Source: Nevskia soli DSM 19509 (GTDB lineage: Bacteria > Pseudomonadota > Gammaproteobacteria > Nevskiales > Nevskiaceae). From it: a stretch of 64,000 nt of DNA. Below, in pieces: positions 8,439-17,110 of the stretch (position 1 is its first letter; every line of letters starts with the position of its first letter). The notes under the pieces are model-generated. The model searched no databases, was not told where the DNA came from, and was given only the letters and a program-made list of their open reading frames with translations. The stretch spans positions 1-64,000 of the forward strand of contig NZ_KL543998.1 in assembly GCF_000711955.1 (NCBI RefSeq), in the 5' to 3' direction. The translations under genes were made by a program, and so were the position numbers.

Positions 8439-10016
8439 TTACGCCGTCTTGCTTCCCTGCCAAAAACGCGGAGCCACAGTTGTTGCTACCGGTCCCCGCC
8501 ATGCTTCCAAAATAGCATCTGAAAGCTGACATGCCTTGATATCTTTTCGTATGCCGCTGCCTTTCCCCGCACCCCAGATGAAATAGTCACTGCGAAAATC
8601 GTGCAACTCAAATGCAGCGAACGCCGAGCGGAATGCAGGCAGATGATCACCATAAAAGGCGAGCACTCCAGATGCCCGTTTTTCACCCAGAATCTGTGTT
8701 AATACCCCCAGCATTTCGTCAGCGCTGCGCAGGCTTTGCAGATAGCGCTCCAATGCCACTTTATCCGCCTGGGGCAGTGAGACATCCGGCAACAGATTGG
8801 CAATCGGCTGCTCACGAGGCGCCGACCATGGCCCGTGATTTTCCATGGTGACGGCAAAAACAAAAACCTTCGGCCCGTAGCTTTGCACGATCTCCGCTAT
8901 CTTGTGTGCAACTTCCACATCGGTAACGTATCCGTTGACCCGCCGTGCACCGGTGAATGCCTCTTCTCCCAGAAACTCGTCGAACCCGAGATTCGGCATT
9001 ACTTGATCACGTCCATAGAACGTGCGGTCAAAGGGGTGCAGACAAATCGTGCGGTAGCCTTCGGCACGCAGTCGCCATGCCAGCGATGTAACGGGCACGC
9101 TGACGAAACGGTGATAGGGATTGAACCGATCTAATCCAATTGCGCGCTCGCTCATCCCCGAGAGAACCGCAAACTCCGTGCGTACTGTGTTGGCCCCCCA
9201 ACAAGGAACCTGCAATCGCCCCCACTGGATTCCAGCGCGCTGGCAACGATCAAAGACCGGCAACAAGTCGGCGCTGATCGCAGGATGCATGCGCCGTGCG
9301 TCAAAAAAAGATTCGCACTGCACAACAACCACGGGCTGGGCAACAGCTTGGCGAAAATGTCCAGCCGTGGACCTCACCACAGGCAAGGCGGCAGCCTGCC
9401 GTCCGGCCCGCTCGCCGCGGGCAACGATGCCGTAAGTAAGCAGCATGCCCAAGGCGCCGAAATTTGCGGCATCACGCACAGGGTCGCCTGAAAGCCGAAG
9501 CTTCCTTAAAGCCGTCGCCGCACGCGTACTGAATCGTCCGCCGACTGCCCAGGAGATCAGGAAGAAGAGGCTCAGCAACAACAACACCGGCCACGGCGAC
9601 AGCGGCCATACCGCGGGTTCGACATGGAATAGCAGGACGAAAATTCCGATGACCGTTGCGGCGCCGATGAGCACCCTGCCTTTATGTGGAAATGGCAACG
9701 CGAGTCGGGGATGCCGGAATATGTCAAAGGCTTGGAATACATCCGTGAAAACCACCGGCTCGGCGAGTACCTTGAGCTTAGCCCGATTGGCATAGGCGTA
9801 TCCCCCCGAAAGGGCAAGGGTGATAACACCAGCGAAAACCGGCCTCGCCGTAGCTGCCGCAAGTGACGCAAAACAAGCCGCGGGAAGAGCAGCGTCCAAC
9901 AGCATCGCCGCCGACCAACGCAGTCCCGCCCCGCAAGCGATGCGCAGCACCACCCAGCCGGCAAAGGCCAGTACGGCCCCGGCTATCACGGAATGCCAAT
10001 TGATCGTATCGAACAT
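8439..10016 (-). CDS. LTA-synthase-like membrane sulfatase/phosphotransferase
   Basis: This 525-aa protein has several N-terminal transmembrane segments (residues about 1-170) followed by an alkaline-phosphatase-superfamily domain. The metal site is represented by VVVVQCESFFDAR, by WGANTVRTEF with the likely threonine nucleophile, by TMENHGP, and by LAFYGDHLPAFR with the Asp-His ligands. This arrangement matches LtaS/OpgB-type enzymes, which transfer phosphoglycerol or phosphoethanolamine groups from lipids outside the inner membrane. Beside a KpsS-like gene it may decorate the capsule or its lipid carrier (inference). Its start is 8 bp from the kpsS stop, so they form one operon. A broken relative lies at 20132-20991. 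Confidence 0.8.
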   Translation of the reverse strand: MFDTINWHSVIAGAVLAFAGWVVLRIACGAGLRWSAAMLLDAALPAACFASLAAATARPVFAGVITLALSGGYAYANRAKLKVLAEPVVFTDVFQAFDIFRHPRLALPFPHKGRVLIGAATVIGIFVLLFHVEPAVWPLSPWPVLLLLSLFFLISWAVGGRFSTRAATALRKLRLSGDPVRDAANFGALGMLLTYGIVARGERAGRQAAALPVVRSTAGHFRQAVAQPVVVVQCESFFDARRMHPAISADLLPVFDRCQRAGIQWGRLQVPCWGANTVRTEFAVLSGMSERAIGLDRFNPYHRFVSVPVTSLAWRLRAEGYRTICLHPFDRTFYGRDQVMPNLGFDEFLGEEAFTGARRVNGYVTDVEVAHKIAEIVQSYGPKVFVFAVTMENHGPWSAPREQPIANLLPDVSLPQADKVALERYLQSLRSADEMLGVLTQILGEKRASGVLAFYGDHLPAFRSAFAAFELHDFRSDYFIWGAGKGSGIRKDIKACQLSDAILEAWRGPVATTVAPRFWQGSKTA

Positions 10017-10024
10017 GATGAAAT

Positions 10025-11407
10025 TTATTCCGAAATCGCTTCCACGTCATCCCATACCTGGGTGACCAATCCCGGCATCAGTTCGACCGCGCGCTCACCG
10101 CTCCGGATGTCATCGTCCGCAGCTATTGCCGACAACGCCCTGACGGGATAATCCTTCGCCGCCATTTCCAGCCGCGCCAACGATCCTGCTACTGCCAATT
10201 CGAGACCCATGTGGCTGTAAAAGCCCCCGTTTACTTGCGTCCGTGAGGCAACCACTCGGCGGAACGCATCGAATGCCGCAGCATCCGGCGAGGTTCCGCG
10301 GCTCCAGAAGTCGTCCAGTCCGTGCTGGAAGGTCAGGCCGGGCATATCGTAGATGGCATGCCCCAGAGCCACGACGGGCACACCGAAAGTCAGGGCGAGT
10401 ATGCCCATGGTGCTGTTCACGGTGACAACGCCGGCGCTGCCCCTGACCAGCTCATCCGGGCTGCCACCCTGCAGATAAACGACGCGCTCCGCCACACCGG
10501 CGGCAGCGGCGCATTCGCGGGTAATGCGCCCCAGTTCGACAAGGCCAGTGTCGAGCGGGTGCTCGGTAATCACCAACAGCGCGTCCGCCGGCGCAGAGTT
10601 GGCAAAGGAGTCGATCACCTTCTTGATCGCCGGCGCCATGCGGCCGAATGGCGAATGAAAGCGGATTTGCGAATCGGCATCCAGCTGCAAGGGGAACAGA
10701 TAGTACGGTTGCGCGCTGCCCAGGATCTGCTGCAACAAGGCAAGCTTGCGCCGCTTGCTCCACGGCTTCATAGGGAAGCGTTTGGCGCCTGCCGCATATT
10801 CGACCAAGGGATGCCAGGGCTTATGCGTCCGGTATGCCGGGTAGCGCCAGGCGGTGAATACGATCGTCAGGTTGTAAAGCACATCCTCCGCCGCCCTGCG
10901 CACGAAACTGCTCAATACCGGCACGCCGCTATCCCAATGCCCCACCTGATCGGCGGCACTTTTGAACCACTCCGGATCCCGCGGCATCAAGGAATTCCTG
11001 TTCACCCCCCCGCTCTCCAGGGTCACCCAGTTCGGGCGCAGGTAGCCTTCTTCGAAGACATGGACCCGGATGCCGTGGCGACGCGCCAGCCGGGTAGCGG
11101 TCCGGTGCGGCGGCCGGCAATCGCCGAACAGGACGATATCCGTGATGTCTCGCCGCAGAAGCTGGTCGTTCAGGAATTCGGCCCACTGCTCCACCGTCCC
11201 GCGAAAATCGAGGGCGCCGGGCAGGTTCCAGAAAATGCGATCTCCGCCGTTGAGATTGATGCGATGGACGCCATGCCCCTGGCCCCGCAGCCGGGCGGCA
11301 AGCCTGCTGAAGAACGTACCTATCGGTCCCTGCAGGAAGAGATAGTTGCGTCGCGACGCCCCGGGAACGGGTTCCGGCATCCAGTCCGCTTCGTTAAGCG
11401 CACTCAC
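10025..11407 (-). CDS. kpsS: Capsular polysaccharide biosynthesis/export protein, KpsS/LipB family
   Basis: This 460-aa cytoplasmic protein carries the Capsule_synth signature at its N-terminus: YLFLQGPIGTFFSRLAARLR (residues 25-44), then HRINLNGGDRIFW. HVFEEGYLRPNWVTLE near 135 and VNSTMGILALTFGVPVVALG near 333 are the other conserved blocks. In Escherichia coli and Neisseria, KpsS/LipB adds the first Kdo to a phosphatidylglycerol acceptor for group 2 capsules. The partners kpsC, kpsD/E/M/T are not in the window, so the role rests on the family. It is first in a two-gene operon with the LTA-synthase-like gene. Confidence 0.8.
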   Translation of the reverse strand: MSALNEADWMPEPVPGASRRNYLFLQGPIGTFFSRLAARLRGQGHGVHRINLNGGDRIFWNLPGALDFRGTVEQWAEFLNDQLLRRDITDIVLFGDCRPPHRTATRLARRHGIRVHVFEEGYLRPNWVTLESGGVNRNSLMPRDPEWFKSAADQVGHWDSGVPVLSSFVRRAAEDVLYNLTIVFTAWRYPAYRTHKPWHPLVEYAAGAKRFPMKPWSKRRKLALLQQILGSAQPYYLFPLQLDADSQIRFHSPFGRMAPAIKKVIDSFANSAPADALLVITEHPLDTGLVELGRITRECAAAAGVAERVVYLQGGSPDELVRGSAGVVTVNSTMGILALTFGVPVVALGHAIYDMPGLTFQHGLDDFWSRGTSPDAAAFDAFRRVVASRTQVNGGFYSHMGLELAVAGSLARLEMAAKDYPVRALSAIAADDDIRSGERAVELMPGLVTQVWDDVEAISE

Positions 11408-12307
11408 AGGACAATTGAAATCATCGGTTTATACAAATATTCCGTCTATAGGGGGCGAAGCTGAGCAAACAATATGAGACACAGTAATCACTTTTCGCGC
11501 CAAATAATCAGACTCTTGGCGTCGAAGTGTGATTCAGCGCACATGACCACACCGTATCGGGGGTCGGATTCGATTCATACTGCAAGAAACGCTCCGCACC
11601 GGCGTGCACAGTTCACCGAACTTGCGGAGAAATGGACGAAAAAAAGCTGATTGGAAGTACGTAGCGAGTCACTCGCGCCCGTACCGGCATCCCCTGATCC
11701 TGGAATCTTGGATTCCAGGCCCCTATTTCGCGTTCGCAGACGTCCGTGCACGCATCTTTCCTCCATTTTACACAAAGGCCGAGCTTGCAGCCTTGTCCAT
11801 GGATCGCAATCCATCTTCAAGCCGGGCGCCACGCCCAAGCAGCTTTCTGACCCTGACGCAATCCCGAGAGAATGCCTCGTTACGTACGTTACGTTACGTC
11901 ACCAGCGCGGACTGACCTTCGATTACATCGGCCTGCATTTGATTGCATCAACACCCGATGTTCTAGGATGGTAAGCACAGGAGGTAATCGTCGCAAGGCC
12001 GGAATCAGTAACGAAAAGTCTACAAATCCGTCATCCCACCTCAGACACAAGTATTGGACGGCCGTATAAGCCCAGCTCCGCAAGGCCTTCAGCTCCAGTC
12101 GAGCTTTTATAGAGACCTTATGGGACCCCCTAAAAATTAGGCTGAGATGCGGATTTTCCGTCGCCCCCCCTCTCAGCAGATCCGCTCATCCACAAGACAG
12201 GCAAGCACCTCGCATCCCCCGTTTCCCAAGACTTGCGCTTACAGCCGAATCAGACCCGTGGAACGCTTTAGATTCATGCAGTTACATGCTCTATGCGAGA
12301 ATAGGGC
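11408..12307. other. 900-bp stretch without a supported gene
   Basis: No reading frame here has a convincing start, ribosome binding site and protein-like composition. It holds a 9-bp perfect hairpin at 11699-11719 (CCTGGAATC, TTG loop, GATTCCAGG) and a short run of CGTTA repeats at about 11878-11899. Promoters for kpsS (leftward) and dusA (rightward) must lie within it, but I cannot place them. It marks the change from the AT-richer glycan locus to GC-rich housekeeping genes. Confidence 0.6.
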
Positions 12308-13315
12308 ATGACTGTGTTTTCCCCCTACCGCTTCTCCGTGGCGCCGATGATGGATTGGACGGACCGCCATTGCCGATATTTCCTGCGCCTCCTGTCGCAG
12401 CACACCCGGCTCTATACCGAAATGGTCAACACGGGCGCCATCCTGCGCGGCGACGCCGACCGCCACCTGCGCTTTCACCCGGACGAACACCCCCTGGCCT
12501 TGCAGCTCGGCGGCAGCGAGCCGCAGGCCCTGGCCCAATCCGCCGCCATCGGCGCCGAGTACGGCTACGACGAGATCAACCTCAATTGCGGCTGCCCCTC
12601 GGACCGGGTCCAGGAAGGCCGTTTCGGCGCCTGCCTGATGGCCGAGCCGCAACGGGTGGCTGCCGCGGTAGCGGCCATGCGCGGTACCTGCGGGATACCG
12701 GTGACGGTCAAATGCCGCATCGGCATTGACGACAGCGAGGACTACGTCTTCCTGCGCGCCTTCGTCGAAACCGTGGCCGCGTCCGGCTGCGGGGTCTTCG
12801 TGGTGCATGCGCGCAAGGCCTGGCTGTCCGGCCTCTCGCCCAAGGAAAACCGGGAAATCCCGCCCCTGCGCTACGAGCAGGTCTATCGCCTCAAGCAGGA
12901 TTTCCCGCAGCTCGCCATCGCGATCAACGGCGGCATCCGTACCCTGGAGGACTGCGAGCAGCACCTGCAGCACGTGGACGGCGTCATGCTCGGCCGCGAA
13001 GCCTACGAAAACCCCTACCTGCTGGCCCAGGTGGACAGCCGTCTGTTCGGCGACACCCGCACGCCGCCGACCCGCGCCGAGGCCGCCCTGCGCCTGCGCC
13101 CCTACATCGAGCAGGAACTGGCATCCGGCACATCCCTGGGGCAGATCACGCGGCACATCCTCGGCCTGTACAAGGGCCAGCCCGGCGGCCGCGCCTTCCG
13201 CCGCCACCTGTCGGAAAACGCACATCGTAAGAATGCAGGCTGGGCAGTGGTCGAGGACGCTATCGCCCTGACCGAGCGCCGGCCCGAAGACAATGCCGTA
13301 TCCGCCGCTGCCTGA
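12308..13315 (+). CDS. dusA: tRNA-dihydrouridine(20/20a) synthase DusA
   Basis: This 335-aa flavoenzyme reduces uridine to dihydrouridine in the tRNA D-loop using NADPH and FMN. The N-terminus SVAPMMDWTDRHCRYFLR (about residues 10-27) is the DusA form of the family start. NLNCGCPSD at 91-99 contains the catalytic cysteine in GCP (C96). HARKAWLSG near 167 and INGGI at 206-210 are FMN-phosphate and substrate loops. GREAYENPYLL at 229-239 is typical of DusA. The length matches the family. Its 3' end may overlap the earliest possible start of the cyclophilin gene, but the preferred start there is downstream. Confidence 0.95.
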   Translation: MTVFSPYRFSVAPMMDWTDRHCRYFLRLLSQHTRLYTEMVNTGAILRGDADRHLRFHPDEHPLALQLGGSEPQALAQSAAIGAEYGYDEINLNCGCPSDRVQEGRFGACLMAEPQRVAAAVAAMRGTCGIPVTVKCRIGIDDSEDYVFLRAFVETVAASGCGVFVVHARKAWLSGLSPKENREIPPLRYEQVYRLKQDFPQLAIAINGGIRTLEDCEQHLQHVDGVMLGREAYENPYLLAQVDSRLFGDTRTPPTRAEAALRLRPYIEQELASGTSLGQITRHILGLYKGQPGGRAFRRHLSENAHRKNAGWAVVEDAIALTERRPEDNAVSAAA

Positions 13316-13340
13316 TGGGAATCCACTCGTGACCCCACCC

Positions 13341-13967
13341 ATGACCCCAGCCACGACCTTGTTCAAATCCGCACTCAAGTTCAGCACCCTGCTCTGCCTG
13401 GGCCTCACCGTCAGCGGCTGCGCCCTGATGGGGCCGAAGGATCCCCAGCACCCGCGCGTCCTCCTGCAAACCTCGCAAGGCGACATCACCCTCGAGCTGG
13501 ACCGCGACCACGCCCCGCTCAGCGTCGACAACTTCCTGCGCTACACCTGCGAAGGCCACTACGACGGCACTGTCTTCCATCGCATCGTCCCCGGCTTCGT
13601 CATCCAGGGCGGCGGCTATAACGCGGACCTCAGCGACCGGCCGCGCCACCCGCAGATCAAACTGGAATCCGGCAACGGCCTGTCCAACCTGCGCGGCACC
13701 CTGGCCATGGCGCGCGATATGCAGCCGGATACCGCCGACGCCGAGTTCTACATCAACCTCGTCGACAACCTGAAGCTGAACCCGCACCCGGAAATTCCCG
13801 GGCGCGAACATGGCTACGCCGTGTTCGGCCGCGTGGTCGAAGGCATGGACGTGGTCGACCGCATCGCGGCCCTGCCCACCCATGCCGTCAACGACGACTT
13901 CTCCAACGTTCCCCTGGAACCGGTACTGATCAACAGGGCCAAGTCGCCGTCCTGCCACTGGTGGTAA
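13341..13967 (+). CDS. Cyclophilin-type peptidyl-prolyl isomerase, probable lipoprotein
   Basis: From the ATG at 13341 the protein has 208 aa; in-frame starts also exist at 13293 and 13329 (GTG). The 13341 start gives a normal signal peptide ending in LTVSGCALMG, a lipobox with the acylated cysteine near residue 23, so the enzyme is probably anchored in the envelope. The isomerase domain follows: LDRDHAPLSVDNFL, YDGTVFHRIVPGFVIQGGG with the catalytic arginine, and EFYINLVDN. HGYAVFGRVVEGMDVVD completes the fold. It catalyses cis-trans proline isomerisation of secreted proteins. lpxH starts 10 bp downstream, a common pairing in gammaproteobacteria. Confidence 0.9.
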   Translation: MTPATTLFKSALKFSTLLCLGLTVSGCALMGPKDPQHPRVLLQTSQGDITLELDRDHAPLSVDNFLRYTCEGHYDGTVFHRIVPGFVIQGGGYNADLSDRPRHPQIKLESGNGLSNLRGTLAMARDMQPDTADAEFYINLVDNLKLNPHPEIPGREHGYAVFGRVVEGMDVVDRIAALPTHAVNDDFSNVPLEPVLINRAKSPSCHWW

Positions 13968-13977
13968 CGCAGGTCCA

Positions 13978-14697
13978 ATGACCACGCTGCTCCTGTCCGA
14001 CATCCACCTGCCCAACCAGCCCTCGCCGCTGCGCGACGCCTTTGCGCGCTTCCTGGCCGGCCCGGCCCGCGCGGCGGAAACCGTCTACATCCTCGGCGAC
14101 CTGTTCGAGTACTGGATCGGCGACGACGTCGGCCGGCGCGAGTACGGCCCCGAATTCGCCGCCCTGCGCGCCCTCGGCGACAGCGGCGTGCGCGTCCGCT
14201 TCATGCACGGCAACCGCGACTTCCTCGTCGGCAAGGACTTCGCCGCCGCCACCGGCGTCGAGCTGCTGCCCGACCCGCTGCGGCTGGAAATGGCCGGCGT
14301 CCCCACCCTCCTGTCGCACGGCGACATCTTCTGCACCGACGACCACGCCTACCAGCGCTGGCGCCGCTTCTCGCGCAATCCCCTGGCCCAGGCGATCTAC
14401 CACCGGCTGCCGGAGTCGATGCGCCTGCGGGTGGCCGGCACGGCACGCGCCGGCAGCGAGAACAAGCCCTCGATGATCATGGACGTCAACGACACCGCGG
14501 TACGCGCAGCCTTCATCCGCTACGACGTCCGGCGCATCATCCACGGCCATACCCACCGTCCCGCCGAGCACGCCTACGAAGTCGATGGCCGGCCCCGCGA
14601 GCGCATCGTGCTGGCGGACTGGCGCCCTCGGCACCGGGAATACCTCATCTGCGACGCCAATAGCTGGCGCCGGCAGATCTTCGACCCGACCGCGTAA
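13978..14697 (+). CDS. lpxH: UDP-2,3-diacylglucosamine diphosphatase LpxH
   Basis: This 239-aa metallophosphoesterase makes lipid X from UDP-2,3-diacylglucosamine in lipid A synthesis. All calcineurin-like metal motifs are visible: LLSDIHL (D8, H10), GDLFEYWIGDD at 40-50, HGNRDF at 77-82, SHGDIF near 113, and IHGHTHRP near 190. GDLFEYWIGDD is the LpxH-specific form. It follows the cyclophilin gene by 10 bp and precedes a thioesterase gene by 6 bp, so the region from dusA to the 100-aa gene is one probable operon. It confirms an outer-membrane (Gram-negative) organism. Confidence 0.96.
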   Translation: MTTLLLSDIHLPNQPSPLRDAFARFLAGPARAAETVYILGDLFEYWIGDDVGRREYGPEFAALRALGDSGVRVRFMHGNRDFLVGKDFAAATGVELLPDPLRLEMAGVPTLLSHGDIFCTDDHAYQRWRRFSRNPLAQAIYHRLPESMRLRVAGTARAGSENKPSMIMDVNDTAVRAAFIRYDVRRIIHGHTHRPAEHAYEVDGRPRERIVLADWRPRHREYLICDANSWRRQIFDPTA

Positions 14698-14703
14698 AGC
14701 CTC

Positions 14704-15165
14704 ATGTCCAACCAGCCCTTCTACGACATCCTGCGGCGCAGCTATGCCACCTCGGTACCCCATGTGGGCGAGCTCGGCATCGAGCTGACCCGCATCGACG
14801 GCGAAGCCGCCGAGGCACGCCTGCCCTGCAAGCCGGAATTCCTCGGCGACGTCGAGCGCCAGTTGATCCACACCGGCGTCATCACCACCCTGATCGATTC
14901 CATCTGCGGCATCGCCCTGCTGGCCCACATCGGCAAACCCACCCGCATCGCCACCCTCGACCTGCGGGTGGACTACCTGCGGCCCAGCCGTCCCGGCAAG
15001 GACCTGGTGTGCCGGGCCGAGTGCTACCGCCTCACCGAACAGATCGCCTTCCTGCGCGCCACCGTCTGGCAGGATGACCCCGCCGCCCCGGTCGCCAGTT
15101 GCCTGGCCGCCTTCATGCGCACCGGCCGCCCCGGCGAAAAGAGCGAACGGAGCGGCCTGCAATGA
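14704..15165 (+). CDS. PaaI-family hotdog thioesterase (first of a tandem pair)
   Basis: This 153-aa protein is a single hotdog domain. GVITTLIDSICGIALL near residues 59-74 is the central helix with the catalytic acidic residue. TRIATLDLRVDYLRPSRPGK is the following strand pair typical of PaaI/YdiI thioesterases, which cleave acyl- or aroyl-CoA thioesters. Its stop overlaps the start of a second hotdog gene (ATGA), so the two proteins are translated together and could form a heteromer (inference). Substrate unknown. Confidence 0.85.
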   Translation: MSNQPFYDILRRSYATSVPHVGELGIELTRIDGEAAEARLPCKPEFLGDVERQLIHTGVITTLIDSICGIALLAHIGKPTRIATLDLRVDYLRPSRPGKDLVCRAECYRLTEQIAFLRATVWQDDPAAPVASCLAAFMRTGRPGEKSERSGLQ

Positions 15166-15611
15166 AAATGGAAGAAGCGCGCCGCCTGGCACGGGAGCAG
15201 AAGGACAGCGCCGCCCTGCTCGGCCTGGTCCCCTACGCCGTCTACCTGGGCCTGCACATCGACATGGCCGACCCCGCCGCCCCGGTCCTGCACCTGCCGT
15301 TCAAAAAATCCCTGATCGGCAACTCCGCCCTGCCGGCCATCCATGGCGGCGTGGTCGCCAGCTTCATGGAAAGCGCCGCCCTGATGCACCTGCTGCTGAT
15401 GCTGGACGAGCAGCGCGTGCCGAAAAGCATCGACTTCTCCATCGACTACCTGCGTTCGGCCCACGCCGAGGATTCCTATGCCAGCTGCGCGGTGGAACGC
15501 CTCGGCCGACGCGTCGCCCAGGTACAGATCCGCTGCTGGCAGGCCAACCCCGCCAAACCGGTGGCCCTGGCCCGCGCCCATTTCCTCCTGGCCGGCGATG
15601 AACCCGCCTGA
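15162..15611 (+). CDS. PaaI-family hotdog thioesterase (second of a tandem pair)
   Basis: The ATG at 15162 overlaps the upstream stop by 4 bp and gives 149 aa; an in-frame ATG at 15099 is less likely because it lies deep inside the upstream gene. The hotdog helix is AIHGGVVASFMESAALMHLL and the next strand is KSIDFSIDYLRSAHAED. The first thioesterase has Asp-Ser at the active-site helix where this one has Glu-Ser, so they are paralogues rather than recent duplicates. The next gene starts 14 bp inside its 3' end. Confidence 0.85.
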   Translation: MKMEEARRLAREQKDSAALLGLVPYAVYLGLHIDMADPAAPVLHLPFKKSLIGNSALPAIHGGVVASFMESAALMHLLLMLDEQRVPKSIDFSIDYLRSAHAEDSYASCAVERLGRRVAQVQIRCWQANPAKPVALARAHFLLAGDEPA

Positions 15612-15900
15612 AGACGGTGACGCAGGGGGCGGTAGCGGCGATTACTCGGGCTGGCTCAGCCTGCGCGAACTCGATACCGAACTGGGGCGGGACAAGGGCG
15701 CTTCCTTCCGCACTTTCAAGCGGCTGTTGCCGCGGCTGGTGGAGGGGCGGGACTTCGTCGTGCTCGATCATCGCCAATACGGCGCCCTGGCGGCGCAATT
15801 ACACGCCGCGGGCCGCCTTTACCGCAGTTCCGTGAACCCCGTATTGCTCGCTCCGGCAGCGGCCGCACTGGTCCGCGAAAGCCTGTCCGAGGCGCAGTAA
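15598..15900 (+). CDS. Hypothetical 100-aa protein
   Basis: The ATG at 15598 lies 14 bp inside the preceding thioesterase gene in another frame; the frame is open further upstream, but that part is antisense-like noise. The protein starts with a polar Gly/Asp segment, followed by a compact region WLSLRELDTELGRDKGASFR and RTFKRLLPRLVEGRDFVVLD that looks like a small winged-helix or excisionase-like DNA-binding fold (weak resemblance). No family is recognised with certainty. Its place at the end of the lpxH-thioesterase operon suggests it is real. Confidence 0.55.
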   Translation: MNPPEDGDAGGGSGDYSGWLSLRELDTELGRDKGASFRTFKRLLPRLVEGRDFVVLDHRQYGALAAQLHAAGRLYRSSVNPVLLAPAAAALVRESLSEAQ

Positions 15901-15982
15901 GCGCCATTACCTAGTGGCGCTGGAATCATTGCCTCTGGCGCACACCCGAGGTTAGGATTCGGGTCCCTTTTGGAGAATGACC

Positions 15983-16300
15983 ATGAGCGTAGCCGACCTG
16001 CTGCAGAAGTTGCCCGCCGCCCTCAACGCCGATGCCGCAGCCGGCACCGATGCGGTGATCCAGTTCAACACCTCCCAGCCGCACTACGTCACCATCAAGG
16101 GCGGCGCCGCCACCGTTGCCGCCGGCACCGCCGGCAGCCCCGACGTCACCCTGACCATGGAAGACGACGACCTCATCGCGCTGATGAAGGGCGAGCTCAA
16201 CGGCATGACCGCGTTCATGACCGGCAAGCTGCAGCTCGACGGCGACCTCATGCTCGCCCAGCGCATCGGCGGCCTGTTCGACCCGGCCAAGCTTGCCTAA
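15983..16300 (+). CDS. SCP2 sterol-binding domain protein
   Basis: This 105-aa protein is a stand-alone SCP2-like lipid-binding domain: VIQFNTSQPHYVTIKGG, a central DVTLTMEDDDLIALMKGELN, and TGKLQLDGDLMLAQRIG near the C-terminus. The start at 15983 is chosen over 15977 because GGAG at 15972-15975 is 7 nt from 15983 but only 1 nt from 15977. Such proteins are often linked to ubiquinone or fatty-acyl metabolism, but the ligand here is unknown. A strong intrinsic terminator follows 29 bp after the stop. Confidence 0.88.
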   Translation: MSVADLLQKLPAALNADAAAGTDAVIQFNTSQPHYVTIKGGAATVAAGTAGSPDVTLTMEDDDLIALMKGELNGMTAFMTGKLQLDGDLMLAQRIGGLFDPAKLA

Positions 16301-16329
16301 GCAGCCGCACGGCGACACGCATACGGAAA

Positions 16330-16362
16330 CCCCGGACCGCAAGGTCCGGGGTCTCTTTTTTT
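16330..16362 (+). terminator. Rho-independent terminator after the SCP2 gene
   Basis: A perfect 9-bp GC-rich stem (CCCCGGACC at 16330-16338 with GGTCCGGGG at 16343-16351) closes a GCAA tetraloop and is followed by TCTCTTTTTTT. The last two T residues belong to the TTG proposed as the rsmJ start. Confidence 0.9.
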
Positions 16363-17062
16363 GAGCCTCAAGAAAGACCAGGGCCCGGTTCCGGAATCGG
16401 ACCTGCGCTTCGAATTCGAACAACAGGGCGACCGCCTCCAGCTGCGCGCCCTGCACCGCCGCCAGTACGGCCCCATCGCGGCGGACTGGAGCGGCGCCGA
16501 GCTGAAGCGCCGCATCTCCGGTGGCCGCCGCCAGCCCCTGGCCCGCGCCGCCGGCTTGCACAAGGAGCCGGCGCCCAGCCTGCTCGACGCCAATGCCGGC
16601 CTCGGCCGCGACGGCTATACCCTCGCCGCTCTGGGCGCCCACGTCACCCTGGTGGAGCGTAATCCCAGCATCGTCGAACTGCTGCGCAACGCCCACCAGC
16701 GCGTGCTGGCGGACCCGCAAAACCAGGCCATCGGCCAGCGCATCGAGATCATCGCCGCCGAGGCCCGTGCCGTCTTCGGCGGCGAACGGCAATGGGACGT
16801 GGTCTACCTCGACCCCATGTACCCCGACGACGGCAAGGCCGCCCTGCCCAGCAAGGAAATGCAGATCCTGCGCGACCTCACCGGCGGCGACGAGGATGCC
16901 GACCTCCTGCTGCAGCCGGCGCTGGCCTGCGCCCGCCTGCGCGTGGTGGTGAAGCGCCCGCTGAAGGCCCCCTGGCTGGGCGGCATCGAGCCCTCCATGT
17001 CGCTCAGCTCGACCCAGCTGCGCTTCGACGTGTATCTGAAAAGCGCCGTCCGTCCGGCCTGA
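16361..17062 (+). CDS. rsmJ: 16S rRNA (guanine(1516)-N(2))-methyltransferase RsmJ
   Basis: This 233-aa methyltransferase modifies G1516 of 16S rRNA. LRFEFEQQGDRLQLRALH and the stretch up to PLARAAGLHK form the RsmJ N-terminal region. LLDANAGLGRDGYTLAALG is SAM motif I, and VVYLDPMYPDDGK is the RsmJ form of the catalytic motif IV. The only usable start is a TTG at 16361, which lies inside the U-tract of the terminator of the previous gene; no ATG or GTG gives a complete N-terminus. Either the transcript starts very close to the TTG or it reads through the terminator. Confidence 0.9.
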   Translation: MSLKKDQGPVPESDLRFEFEQQGDRLQLRALHRRQYGPIAADWSGAELKRRISGGRRQPLARAAGLHKEPAPSLLDANAGLGRDGYTLAALGAHVTLVERNPSIVELLRNAHQRVLADPQNQAIGQRIEIIAAEARAVFGGERQWDVVYLDPMYPDDGKAALPSKEMQILRDLTGGDEDADLLLQPALACARLRVVVKRPLKAPWLGGIEPSMSLSSTQLRFDVYLKSAVRPA

Positions 17063-17110
17063 GCACCGCGCGGCTTCCACATTTCCCCGCGCTTCAGCAA
17101 AATCGAACCT

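Noticed and set aside
11575..12083. Short frames in the 11.4-12.3 kb gap as genes
   Set aside because: Several overlapping frames on both strands have no ribosome binding site, no hydrophobic core pattern and Arg/Pro/Ser-rich composition.
12239..13531. 430-aa minus-strand open frame
   Set aside because: It lies antisense to dusA and the cyclophilin gene, both of which are firmly identified.
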